DNA from: Roseomonas sp. | GTDB lineage: Bacteria; Pseudomonadota; Alphaproteobacteria; Acetobacterales; Acetobacteraceae | Length of the DNA stretch: 64,000 nucleotides | Direction of reading: 5' to 3' | Assembly: GCA_020249285.1 (NCBI GenBank) | Contig: JADCFX010000035.1 | Span: forward strand, 1 to 64,000 | In this document: positions 8,468 through 16,818 of the stretch, piece by piece | Layout of the letters: the number at the start of each line of letters is the position of its first letter | How positions within the stretch are numbered: the first letter of the stretch is position 1 | Made by a program: the position numbers and the translations under genes | The notes under the pieces: generated by a model | Told to the model about the DNA's origin: nothing | Database searches by the model: none | What the model saw: only the letters and a program-made list of their open reading frames with translations

Positions 8468-9316
8468 GTGGCGCAGTTCAAAGGCACAGAAAGATACGTC
8501 GCAACCCGAGAGCTGGAGGTTGCGGTGAATGCCGCGGTGGCGTTGGAACGCCCGCTGCTGATCAAGGGCGAACCCGGCACCGGCAAGACCGTGTTGGCGC
8601 AGGAAATCGCCAAGGCACTCGGCTATCCGCTGATTGAATGGCACATCAAATCCACCACCAAGGCGCAACAGGGCTTGTATGAATATGATGCGGTGAGCCG
8701 TTTGCGTGATGGCCAGCTTGGCGATCCGCGCGTGCATGACATTGCCAATTACATTGTGCGCGGCAAGCTGTGGGAAGCCTTTGAAGCCGACCATCCTGTG
8801 GTGCTGCTGATTGATGAAATCGACAAGGCCGATATTGAATTTCCAAACGATCTGCTGCTTGAGATCGATCGCATGGAATTCTATGTCTATGAACTGCGCC
8901 GCAATGTGAAAGCGCGGCATCGGCCCGTGGTGATCATCACGTCGAATAATGAAAAGGAATTGCCGGACGCGTTTTTGCGCCGCTGCTTCTTCCATTACAT
9001 CCGCTTCCCGGATCGGGAGACGATGGAGAAGATCGTGCAGACGCATTTCCCGAATATTCGCCAGGATTTGCTGCGGGAAGCACTGACGGTGTTCTTTGAC
9101 GTGCGCGGCGTCAATGAATTGAAGAAAAAGCCGGCGACATCGGAATTGCTGGATTGGCTGAAGCTGCTGACGATTGAAGACATGCCGCCTGAAGCGCTGC
9201 GCAGCCAGGATAACAAAACCGCCATCCCACCACTTTACGGCGCCCTGCTGAAGAATGAACAGGATGTACATTTGTTTGAACGCCTGGCTTTCCTGACGCG
9301 ACGTCGCGGCGGCTAG
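8468..9316 (+). CDS. MoxR-family AAA+ ATPase
   Basis: This 282-residue AAA+ protein has a Walker A motif GEPGTGKTVLA, a Walker B motif VVLLIDEIDKADIEFPNDLL, and the sensor region VIITSNNEKELPDAFLRRCF. MoxR ATPases act as chaperones with VWA-domain partners to insert cofactors or assemble enzymes. The start is taken as GTG at 8468 because MAQFKGTERYVATRELEVAV matches the usual N-terminus of this subgroup, and CGGAG sits about seven bases before it. Its expected partner, the CoxE-type VWA gene, is not next to it but one gene downstream, past an alpha/beta hydrolase. Confidence 0.9.
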   Translation: MAQFKGTERYVATRELEVAVNAAVALERPLLIKGEPGTGKTVLAQEIAKALGYPLIEWHIKSTTKAQQGLYEYDAVSRLRDGQLGDPRVHDIANYIVRGKLWEAFEADHPVVLLIDEIDKADIEFPNDLLLEIDRMEFYVYELRRNVKARHRPVVIITSNNEKELPDAFLRRCFFHYIRFPDRETMEKIVQTHFPNIRQDLLREALTVFFDVRGVNELKKKPATSELLDWLKLLTIEDMPPEALRSQDNKTAIPPLYGALLKNEQDVHLFERLAFLTRRRGG

Positions 9317-9327
9317 GACGGACGATC

Positions 9328-10218
9328 GTGTTCGTAACCGTCAACGGTACAAGGCTCTATTTCGATGTCGAAGGCGCCGGGCTGGTACCGGACGGGACGC
9401 GCATGCGCGCGAAGCCGACAGTCGTGCTACTGCATGGCGGGCCGGGCTTCGACCATTCCATCTACAAGCCGGCCTTTTCCGCGCTCTCGGACGCGGCGCA
9501 GTTGATCTATGTCGATCTGCGCGGTAGCGGCCGAAGCGGCGGCGACCATCCGGAGGCATGGAACCTCGCGCAATGGGGCGACGACGTGAAGGGGCTCTGC
9601 GACGTGCTCGGCATCGAGCGCCCCATCGTGCTCGGCACCTCCTTCGGCGGCTTCGTGGCGCAGGCCTATGCCACCCGCCATCCGGCACACCCCGCGGCGC
9701 TGGTGCTTGCAAGCACCGCGGCAAGGATCGATTTCGACGTCGTGTTCGATGCCTTTGAGCGGCTCGGCGGGACCGAGGCGCGGCAGGTGGCAGAAGCCTA
9801 CTGGCGGAATCCTGGCGACGCCACGCGGATCAGGTACTTTGCCGTCTGTCTGCCGCTTTATCGGGCGAAGCCGCCGCAGGACGACGCGATTCGCCAACGC
9901 GCCATCGTGCGCAATGCCGTCGCGATACACTTCAACGGACCAAGCAACGAGCATGGCCGGATGGATTTCCGCCCACTTCTTCGCACCATCCGCTGCCCAG
10001 TGCTGGTCATGGCGGGCGACCGCGACCCAATCACGCCGATGGCGTTCAGTGAGGAGATCACCGCGCATCTACCACCGCACCTCGTTCGCCTCGAACGTTT
10101 CACGGGATGCGGGCACGGCGTGCAGGCGGACGACCCGGTGCGCGCCTTCGCTTTGCTGCGGGACTTCATCCGAGAGGTTCATGCGGGCGAGGCCGCCGCC
10201 GGCGGCGTGGCCGCCTAG
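9328..10218 (+). CDS. Alpha/beta-hydrolase, proline iminopeptidase-like, probably horizontally acquired
   Basis: A 296-residue alpha/beta-hydrolase has the oxyanion loop VVLLHGGPGFDHS, the nucleophile elbow GTSFGGFVAQ, an acid residue in MAGDRDPITP and the catalytic histidine in GCGHGVQADD. The HGGPG motif and overall layout resemble proline iminopeptidases and related C-C or ester hydrolases; the substrate is unknown. It starts with GTG, 11 bp after the MoxR gene, and ends 13 bp before the VWA gene, so it is probably co-transcribed. Its Asp, Glu and Leu codons are mostly GAC, GAG and CTC/CTG, unlike both neighbours, which suggests recent import. Confidence 0.85.
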   Translation: MFVTVNGTRLYFDVEGAGLVPDGTRMRAKPTVVLLHGGPGFDHSIYKPAFSALSDAAQLIYVDLRGSGRSGGDHPEAWNLAQWGDDVKGLCDVLGIERPIVLGTSFGGFVAQAYATRHPAHPAALVLASTAARIDFDVVFDAFERLGGTEARQVAEAYWRNPGDATRIRYFAVCLPLYRAKPPQDDAIRQRAIVRNAVAIHFNGPSNEHGRMDFRPLLRTIRCPVLVMAGDRDPITPMAFSEEITAHLPPHLVRLERFTGCGHGVQADDPVRAFALLRDFIREVHAGEAAAGGVAA

Positions 10219-10231
10219 GGAGACCGGCACG

Positions 10232-11410
10232 ATGTTCGCACCCTTCATCATCGCGCTACGTGCCGCTGGCGTACCGGCCTCCATTACGGAGTATCTGGCG
10301 ATGCTGCGCGCCTTGAAGGCCGGCGTGGCGGGGTTTGATGTGGAGGATTTCTACCATCTGTCGCGCGCCGCGCTGGTGAAGGATGAACGCCATCTTGATC
10401 GGTTCGACCGGGTTTTCGGTGAAATCTTCAAAGGGCTGGAAGCGCCGCCCGGGGAGCCGGTGGTCGAAATCCCCGCCGAATGGCTGCGCAAGATGGCCGA
10501 AAAACTCCTGACCGAGGAAGAACGCGCGCAGATCGAGGCACTCGGTGGTTTCGACAAGCTGATGGAAACGCTGCGCCAGCGTTTGGCGGAACAAAAGGGC
10601 CGGCATCAGGGTGGATCGAAATGGATCGGCACCGCCGGCACATCGCCCTTCGGTGCCTATGGCTACAATCCGGAAGGGGTGCGGATCGGCCAGGAAGAAA
10701 GCGGCAATCGCCGTGCGGCCAAGGTGTGGGATAAGCGCGTCTATAAGGATTTGGATGAGGATGAGGCGCTTTCATCCCGCAATATGAAAGTCGCGCTTCG
10801 CCGGCTACGCCGCTTTGCGCGCACGGGTGCCGCGACGGAATTGGATATGCCGGGCACGATTGGCGCGACGGCGCGCAATGGTGGGTCGCTTGATCTGCAT
10901 ATGGTGCCGGAACGCCGCAATGCGGTGAAGGTGCTGCTGCTGATGGATATTGGCGGTTCGATGGATGATCATATCCGCATCTGCCAGGAATTGTTTTCTG
11001 CCGCGCGTGGTGAATTCAAGCATCTGGAGTTCTACTACTTCCACAATTGCCCCTATGAACGGCTTTGGCGCGAAAATCGCCGCCGCAAGGAAACCGAGAA
11101 AACCACGCAGGAAGTGCTGCGCACCTATGGCCCGGATTGGCGCCTGGTGCTGGTGGGTGATGCCACGATGGGGCCTTATGAAATCTCTCAGCCCGGTGGT
11201 TCGGTTGAGCATTGGAATGAGGAATCCGGCGTAGTCTGGCTGGGCCGCCTGACGCGGCATTTCCGCCGCGCTGCCTGGCTCAATCCCGTGGACCAGCAGC
11301 ATTGGCGCTATACCCATTCCATCGGCATGATGCAGGGGCTGATGGATAACCGCATGCACCCGCTAACACTGGCGGGGCTTGAATCCATGGCGCGGGAATT
11401 GGCGAAATGA
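10232..11410 (+). CDS. VWA-domain protein, CoxE-like
   Basis: The 392-residue protein begins MFAPFIIALRAAGVPASITEY and has a conserved alpha-helical N-terminal half (DVEDFYHLSRAALVKDERHL, DRFDRVF). The von Willebrand A domain starts at about residue 225, with a MIDAS motif of DxGxS type in VLLLMDIGGSMDDH. This is the VWA_CoxE family, which works with MoxR ATPases in enzyme maturation. The start follows GGGAG. The first 80-90 bases have the codon style of the upstream hydrolase, while the rest matches the genome, so the 5' end may be a recombination junction. No carbon monoxide dehydrogenase genes are nearby; the client is unknown. Confidence 0.9.
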   Translation: MFAPFIIALRAAGVPASITEYLAMLRALKAGVAGFDVEDFYHLSRAALVKDERHLDRFDRVFGEIFKGLEAPPGEPVVEIPAEWLRKMAEKLLTEEERAQIEALGGFDKLMETLRQRLAEQKGRHQGGSKWIGTAGTSPFGAYGYNPEGVRIGQEESGNRRAAKVWDKRVYKDLDEDEALSSRNMKVALRRLRRFARTGAATELDMPGTIGATARNGGSLDLHMVPERRNAVKVLLLMDIGGSMDDHIRICQELFSAARGEFKHLEFYYFHNCPYERLWRENRRRKETEKTTQEVLRTYGPDWRLVLVGDATMGPYEISQPGGSVEHWNEESGVVWLGRLTRHFRRAAWLNPVDQQHWRYTHSIGMMQGLMDNRMHPLTLAGLESMARELAK

Positions 11411-11455
11411 TGCCTGCGCCGCAAACAAATCATCGCAAGAAGGAAATCACTTCTC

Positions 11456-12649
11456 ATGGCCACTAAGCCTCGTCTGCCGCGTGGGCGGCAATTCTTTGCC
11501 AATCCGGGCCCGACCAATATTCCGGATTCCGTGCTGCTTGCGGTGGCGCATGTCACGGTTGATTTCAATGATCCCGCCTTCATGCCGGTCTATGAAAAAT
11601 GTGTCGCAGGGCTGAAGCGCATTTTGAAGACCGAACAGGAAGTCTTCATGTACACAGGTTCTGGCCACGCGGCTTGGGAAGCGAGCTTGGTCAATCTGTT
11701 CTCCCCCGGCGATACGGTGGCCATCATTGAAACCGGCCATTTTTCGCAAAGCTGGGCGCAAATGGCTGAGGATTTATCCCTAAAGGCCGAAGTGATCAGT
11801 GCCGATTGGCACCGAGGCGTTGATTTCGCCGCGCTTCGCGCAACCCTAGCCGCGGATACAGGCCATCGCATCAAGGCGATTTGCGCCGTGCATAATGAAA
11901 CAGCGACGGGCATGGAATTGCCGCTGAAGGATGTGCGCGCGGCGCTGGATGCCACGAAGCATCCTGCCTTGTTGTTGAGTGATACGATTTCCTCGCTCGG
12001 CTCATTTGATTTCCGCATGGATGAATGGGGCGTGGATGTTGCTGTTGGCGGCAGCCAGAAGGGCCTGATGCTGCCCACCGGCATGTCCTTCACCGGCGTT
12101 TCGGCCAAGGCGATGGAGGCGCATAAAACATCGCGCCTGCCGAAATCATACCTTTCCTGGACGAATATGCTGACGCGTAAGCATAAATCCTTTGTCGGCA
12201 CCGTGCCCACTTCCTTCTTTTACGGCTTGCAGGAAAGCCTGCGCTTGCTGGAAGAAGAAGGGTTGGATCAGGTTTTTGCGCGCCATTCGCGCCTGGCGGA
12301 AGCGGTGCGGCGCTGCGTGCGCCATTGGTCCGGCAATGCTGGGCCGCAGCTTTTTTGCATGAATCCTGATCGTTATTCGGATAGCGTCACCGCCATCCTG
12401 ATGCCGGAGGGCCATGATGCGGAAGCGGTGCGCCGCACGGCGCTGCAAAGCTTCAATGTCTCGCTCGGTGGTGGGCTTGGACCTTTGGGCGGCAAGGTGT
12501 TCCGCATCGGCCATTTGGGCGATTTGAATGAACCGATGATTTTGGGCACGCTTTCCGTCGTTGAAATGGCGCTGAAGCTGAATGGCGTGCCGCATGCGCC
12601 AGGCGGTGTTGCGGTGGCGATGGAATATCTGGCGGAAGCCGCGCGGTGA
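11456..12649 (+). CDS. Class V PLP aminotransferase, serine-glyoxylate/alanine-glyoxylate aminotransferase-like
   Basis: The 397-residue enzyme starts MATKPRLPRGRQFFANPGPT and has YTGSGHAAWEASLVNLFSPG, VHNETATGMELPL, LLSDTISSLGSFDFRMDEWG and the PLP lysine in VGGSQKGLMLPTGMSF. These are marks of the SgaA/AGXT branch of class V aminotransferases, which convert serine plus glyoxylate to hydroxypyruvate plus glycine or use alanine. AGAAGGAAA precedes the ATG. Downstream genes encode an acyl-CoA ligase and a 2-hydroxyacid dehydrogenase, but a palindromic repeat separates this gene from them. The exact amino donor cannot be told from sequence. Confidence 0.88.
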   Translation: MATKPRLPRGRQFFANPGPTNIPDSVLLAVAHVTVDFNDPAFMPVYEKCVAGLKRILKTEQEVFMYTGSGHAAWEASLVNLFSPGDTVAIIETGHFSQSWAQMAEDLSLKAEVISADWHRGVDFAALRATLAADTGHRIKAICAVHNETATGMELPLKDVRAALDATKHPALLLSDTISSLGSFDFRMDEWGVDVAVGGSQKGLMLPTGMSFTGVSAKAMEAHKTSRLPKSYLSWTNMLTRKHKSFVGTVPTSFFYGLQESLRLLEEEGLDQVFARHSRLAEAVRRCVRHWSGNAGPQLFCMNPDRYSDSVTAILMPEGHDAEAVRRTALQSFNVSLGGGLGPLGGKVFRIGHLGDLNEPMILGTLSVVEMALKLNGVPHAPGGVAVAMEYLAEAAR

Positions 12650-12655
12650 AGTGGA

Positions 12656-12699
12656 GCATTTCCAAGCCAAGTGGCACCACTTGGCGGCTCGGGAAATGC
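12656..12699. repeat. Fourth copy of the nested-hairpin repeat
   Basis: The inner stem is CCAAGTG (12667-12673) with CACTTGG (12678-12684). The outer stem is GCATTTCC (12656-12663) with GGAAATGC (12692-12699). Compared with the copy at 1691, one base pair of the outer stem has changed from T-A to C-G on both sides, so the pairing is kept. It lies six bases after the aminotransferase stop and probably acts in transcript 3'-end formation or stability. Confidence 0.85.
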
Positions 12700-12795
12700 G
12701 ACCAAACATGCACTGAATTAGGGGCGCGCCGTCAAGCGCGCTCTTCATAGACCAGACTGGCGCATCAAGCCGGCAGAGCAGGAGGAAGCAAGGCA

Positions 12796-14931
12796 ATGTC
12801 CATCACCCATCGCGGCGTTTATCGCCATGCCGATATGCAGCGGCTGTTCAACCCTGCCTCGATTGCCGTGATCGGCGCCTCCCCGCGCGCGGGTTCCTTC
12901 GCGGATCGCACCATCAGCGCGCTGTCTGGCTATACGGGCCGGCTGCATTTGGTGAATAGCCGTTATGAGAAAATCGGTGAGCGCGCCTGCTATCCTTCCG
13001 TCGCCGCGCTGCCGGAAGTGCCGGATTGCTGCATTGTGGTCGCTGCCAAGGATGCGGTGGAAGAAATCGCGACCGATTGCGCCAAGGCGGGTGTTGGCGG
13101 CGTGATGATTTATGCCTCTGGCTTTTCGGAAACTGGCCGGGCTGAGGATATCGCCGCGCAGCAGCGCCTGGCCGCGATTGGGCGCAATGCGGGCATGCGG
13201 ATTGTCGGGCCGAATTGCATTGGCATGTTGAATTTCGGCAGCAAGGCCGGCGTGACCTTCATGATCCCGCCGCCCATGGAAGCACCTTTGCCGCATGCGT
13301 TGGGGCTGGTCAGCCAATCCGGCGCGCTTGGTTTTTCGCTCGCGCAATCGGTGATGCGCGGCGTTTCCGTGAGCCACCTGCTCACCACCGGCAATTCTTC
13401 CGATATTGATGTCGCGGATTGCGTTTCCTTCCTGGCGGATGATCCGGCGTGCCGCGCGATTGCCTGCGTGTTTGAAGGCATGCCGGACCCGATGCGCTTC
13501 ATTGAAGCGGCGCAAATTGCCGATGCTGCTGACAAGCCCTTGGTGGTGTTCAAGCTTGGTACGGGCGAACAGGGTGCTGCGGCGGCCATGTCGCACACCG
13601 GGTCACTCGCGGGTTCTCAGGCGGCTTATCGCGCGGCGTTTGAACGTGCGGGCGCGATATTGGTGGATAATTTCGAAGCCATGGTGGAAACCGCTTCCTT
13701 CATGGCGAAGGCGCCAAAGCCCAAGGCACGCGGTGTTGCGGTGGTGGCGGTCTCGGGCGGCGCCGCCATCATGTCCGCGGACCGTGCGGAAGAACGTGGT
13801 ATTCCCTTGCCGCAGCCGACACCGCCGGTGCAGGCGATATTGGAATCGCGCATTCCGGATTTTGGTTCGGCACGCAATCCTTGCGATGTCACCGCACAAG
13901 TTGCCAATGATCCAGAAAGCCTGACGGCGTGTGCCTCCGCCATGTTGGGTGAAGACCATTACGGCACGCTGCTTTATGCGCAGATTTATTCAACCGAGCT
14001 TTCCGCCAAGCGCCCCGGCGAATTGGCCGCCATCGCCGCACAACATGATAAGCCGATTTGCGTGGTTTGGACCACGGAATGGCTGGAAGGCTTCGGTTCG
14101 AAGGAGGCGGAGCAAAACCCGCGCATCGGCCTGTTCCGTTCCATGGATCGTTGCTTTGCCACGCTTGATCATTGGCACAAGCGTGAGGAACGCCGCCGCG
14201 CCGGCCCGCGCAACTATACCCGCGTATCACGCCCAGAGGCGGCAAGCGAAGCGGCAGCTTTGATCAAGGCGGCAGGGGATCGCACACTGACCGAACGCGA
14301 AGCGAAGCAAGTGCTCGCGGCCTATGGCGTGCCGGTGGTGCCGGAACGGCTGACGACCACAGAAGATGAAGCGCTAGCATCGGCCAAGGCGCTTGGTTGG
14401 CCAGTCGCGATCAAGGTGGAGAGCCCCGATCTGCCGCATAAGACCGAAGCAGGGGTGATCCGCCTGAAGTTGAAGGATGAGGCCGAATTGCGCGAAGCCT
14501 TCCGCGCCGTCATGGCCAATGCCAAGCACCATGCGCCCAATGCGCGCATCAATGGCGTGCTGGTGCAGCCCATGGCGAAGCCCGGCGTTGAAATCATGGT
14601 AGGCGCGAGGATTGATCCGCTGATGGGCCCACTTATTGTCGCTGGGCTTGGCGGCGTTCTGGTGGAATTGATGCGCGATTCAGCGCTGGCACTCGCCCCC
14701 GTCACGCAAGGCGAAGCGCGCGGCTTGCTTGAGCGTTTGAAGGGCCGTGCTGCCTTGGAAGGCTTTCGCGGTGCGCCGGCCGCCGATATGGATCGGCTTT
14801 CTGACATTATTGTGCGGCTTTCCGAATTCGCCGCCGATCAGCGTGATCTGGTTGCCGAACTGGATGTGAACCCCATCATCATCGCCGGTAGTGACGCTGT
14901 CGCGGTGGATGCTTTGATTGTGAAAGCCTGA
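12796..14931 (+). CDS. ADP-forming acyl-CoA synthetase (acetate-CoA ligase family), single chain
   Basis: This 711-residue protein joins all parts of the NDP-forming acyl-CoA synthetase family. It has a CoA-binding domain (LFNPASIAVIGASPRAGSF), succinyl-CoA-ligase-like domains (GPNCIGMLNFG, LVSQSGALGFSLAQSVMRG), the active-site histidine motif AMSHTGSLAGSQAAY (H267), and a C-terminal ATP-grasp domain (ALGWPVAIKVESPDLPHKTE; LDVNPIII). Such enzymes interconvert acyl-CoA plus ADP plus phosphate with acid plus ATP. GGAGG lies 10 bases before the ATG. It is followed closely by a hydroxyacid dehydrogenase and an SDR, so a carboxylic-acid pathway is likely; the acid is not known. Confidence 0.9.
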   Translation: MSITHRGVYRHADMQRLFNPASIAVIGASPRAGSFADRTISALSGYTGRLHLVNSRYEKIGERACYPSVAALPEVPDCCIVVAAKDAVEEIATDCAKAGVGGVMIYASGFSETGRAEDIAAQQRLAAIGRNAGMRIVGPNCIGMLNFGSKAGVTFMIPPPMEAPLPHALGLVSQSGALGFSLAQSVMRGVSVSHLLTTGNSSDIDVADCVSFLADDPACRAIACVFEGMPDPMRFIEAAQIADAADKPLVVFKLGTGEQGAAAAMSHTGSLAGSQAAYRAAFERAGAILVDNFEAMVETASFMAKAPKPKARGVAVVAVSGGAAIMSADRAEERGIPLPQPTPPVQAILESRIPDFGSARNPCDVTAQVANDPESLTACASAMLGEDHYGTLLYAQIYSTELSAKRPGELAAIAAQHDKPICVVWTTEWLEGFGSKEAEQNPRIGLFRSMDRCFATLDHWHKREERRRAGPRNYTRVSRPEAASEAAALIKAAGDRTLTEREAKQVLAAYGVPVVPERLTTTEDEALASAKALGWPVAIKVESPDLPHKTEAGVIRLKLKDEAELREAFRAVMANAKHHAPNARINGVLVQPMAKPGVEIMVGARIDPLMGPLIVAGLGGVLVELMRDSALALAPVTQGEARGLLERLKGRAALEGFRGAPAADMDRLSDIIVRLSEFAADQRDLVAELDVNPIIIAGSDAVAVDALIVKA

Positions 14932-14940
14932 GGCATTATC

Positions 14941-15897
14941 ATGACCAAACCGCTTTTCCTGCTTTGGACCGATGGAGCGGAAGCCTATCGCAAGGCAATT
15001 ACCGCAACGGGGCTTGATCAGCGCATTCGACTGGAAGAATTGCCGCGCAACGCCACGCCAAGTACAGCGCAATTGCAGGAAGCGGAGGCGATGCTGACCT
15101 GGGGGCCGCCCGCCGGGATATTGGCGCAAATGCCAAAGCTGCGATGGGCGCAGGCGCTTACGGCGGGGGTGGAACATTGGCTTTCGCGTGCGGATTTATC
15201 GCCTAGCCTGACGCTCACTTGCGCGCGGGGGACGCATCGCGTGCAGATGCCGGAGAATATTCTAGGCGCGCTGTTTCACATCACCAAACCCTATGCAGCC
15301 ATTGTCGGCGATAACGCCGCCAGCACCTGGACGCGGCGGGTTTCCTCAACGCTCGCGGGGCAGACACTTGGCATTCTGGGCCTTGGCGCCATCGGGCAGG
15401 AATTGGCGCGCAAGGCGGCAGCGCTGGAAATGCGCGTGATCGGCACACGCCGCGCGACCGGCGCCTTGGCACATGTGGAACGCGTTTATGCGCCGGAAGA
15501 AACCGATGAAGTGCTCGCGCAATCCGATTTTGTCGTACTGCTGCTTCCAGCAACGCCTGAGACGGAAAACATCATCAATGCCGCACGCCTTGCGCGCATG
15601 AAGAAAACCGCTTGGCTGCTCAATTTCGGGCGCGGTGCGCTGATTGATGATGCGGCTTTGGTCGCCGCGGCCAAATCCGGCAGCATTGCCGGCGCCATCC
15701 TGGATGTGTTCCGTCAGGAACCGCTGCCCAAGGAAGACCCTTTCTGGGGCTCGGAAAACATCCTGGTGCTGCCCCATATTGGCGGGCTGCATCCGGCGCG
15801 GGATTCCATGGTGGCGGCGCTGCTGGTTGAAAACCTGCGCCGCTTTCTGGATGGCGCGCCGCTCACGGAAGTGGTGGACCGCAAGGCGGGTTACTGA
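14941..15897 (+). CDS. D-isomer-specific 2-hydroxyacid dehydrogenase (GhrA-like)
   Basis: The 318-residue enzyme has the NAD-binding motif TLGILGLGAIGQELARKAAAL, the RSRP-type substrate region replaced by GTRRATG, NFGRGALIDDAALVAA carrying the catalytic arginine region, VFRQEPLPKEDPFW with the catalytic glutamate, and the catalytic histidine in VLPHIGGLHP. It probably reduces a 2-keto acid such as hydroxypyruvate or glyoxylate with NAD(P)H. It starts nine bases after the acyl-CoA ligase stop and is followed five bases later by an SDR gene, so the three form one operon. Substrate is inferred only from family. Confidence 0.9.
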   Translation: MTKPLFLLWTDGAEAYRKAITATGLDQRIRLEELPRNATPSTAQLQEAEAMLTWGPPAGILAQMPKLRWAQALTAGVEHWLSRADLSPSLTLTCARGTHRVQMPENILGALFHITKPYAAIVGDNAASTWTRRVSSTLAGQTLGILGLGAIGQELARKAAALEMRVIGTRRATGALAHVERVYAPEETDEVLAQSDFVVLLLPATPETENIINAARLARMKKTAWLLNFGRGALIDDAALVAAAKSGSIAGAILDVFRQEPLPKEDPFWGSENILVLPHIGGLHPARDSMVAALLVENLRRFLDGAPLTEVVDRKAGY

Positions 15898-15902
15898 ACG
15901 CC

Positions 15903-16673
15903 ATGGCCTATGCGCCTTTTGATCTCAGCGGCAAGGTTGCGCTGATCACGGGCGGCAATTCCGGCATTGGGCTTGGCATGGCGCGCGCCTTGGCGGAAGC
16001 TGGTGCCGATATCGCGATATGGGGCAGCAATCCTGCGAAAAATGCCGCAGCTTTGGAAAACCTGAAGCCGCTTGGCGTGCGCCTTTATGCGGCTATCTGC
16101 GATATCAGCGATGAAGCGGCGGTCGAAACTGCCTTTGCGGAAACCGTCGAAAAACTTGGCCGCGTGGATGCCTGTTTTGCCAATGCTGGCACCTATGGCC
16201 ATGCGTCGCGCTTCACGGCGCTGGAAACCGCTGAATGGCAGCGCGTGATGCGCATCAATCTGGATGGTGCTTTCTACACGTTGCGCGCTGCCGCGCGGCA
16301 TATGGTAGAACGCGGTGGCGGCGGGTCGCTCGTGGTCACCGCATCGCTCGCCGCCATTGAAGGGGCCGCGCGCAATGCCCATTACGGCGCCACCAAGGGC
16401 GCGCTGGTGGCCATGATCCGTGCGCTTGCCGTGGAGTTGGCCCGGCATGGCATTCGCGCTAATGCCATCCTGCCCGGCTGGATCGAAACCGCCATGACCG
16501 CCGGCAATGTGGCGGATGAGCGTTTCAGCGGCGCCGTCCTGCCCCGCATCCCGGCCAGGCGCTGGGGCCAACCGGCGGATTTCGCCGGCATCGCGGTTTA
16601 CCTGGCAAGTGATGCGTCCGCCTATCATTCCGGCGATTGCCTGGTGATTGATGGCGGCTATTCGCTGTTTTGA
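15903..16673 (+). CDS. Short-chain dehydrogenase/reductase
   Basis: This is a classical SDR of 256 residues, with ALITGGNSGIGLGMARALAE (TGxxxGxG cofactor site), CFANAGTYG (NAG), the catalytic serine in VVTASLAAIEG, the YxxxK pair in HYGATKGALVAMIRALA, and the C-terminal GDCLVIDGGYSLF. The acidic residue usual for NAD preference is not evident after the second strand (IAIWGSN), so the cofactor is left open. It is the last gene of the operon with the acyl-CoA ligase and hydroxyacid dehydrogenase. tRNA-Leu follows about 50 bp later. Confidence 0.9.
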   Translation: MAYAPFDLSGKVALITGGNSGIGLGMARALAEAGADIAIWGSNPAKNAAALENLKPLGVRLYAAICDISDEAAVETAFAETVEKLGRVDACFANAGTYGHASRFTALETAEWQRVMRINLDGAFYTLRAAARHMVERGGGGSLVVTASLAAIEGAARNAHYGATKGALVAMIRALAVELARHGIRANAILPGWIETAMTAGNVADERFSGAVLPRIPARRWGQPADFAGIAVYLASDASAYHSGDCLVIDGGYSLF

Positions 16674-16725
16674 GCCCACCCCTCTGGACCATCGGGCGGT
16701 GCTTGGGTTAGGAACACTCTTCGTT

Positions 16726-16808
16726 GCCCCTGTGGCGGAACGGTAGACGCAGACGACTCAAAATCGTCCGCCCGTAAGGGCATGGGAGTTCGAGTCTCCC
16801 TGGGGGCA
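16726..16808 (+). tRNA. tRNA-Leu (anticodon CAA)
   Basis: The acceptor stem GCCCCTG pairs with TGGGGGC. The anticodon stem GACGA/TCGTC carries the loop CTCAAAA, giving anticodon CAA for UUG codons. A long variable arm with GCCC/GGGC is present, as expected for a leucine tRNA, and the T arm is GGGAG TTCGAGT CTCCC. The 3' CCA is not encoded. Confidence 0.95.
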
Positions 16809-16818
16809 TTCCTTTAAA

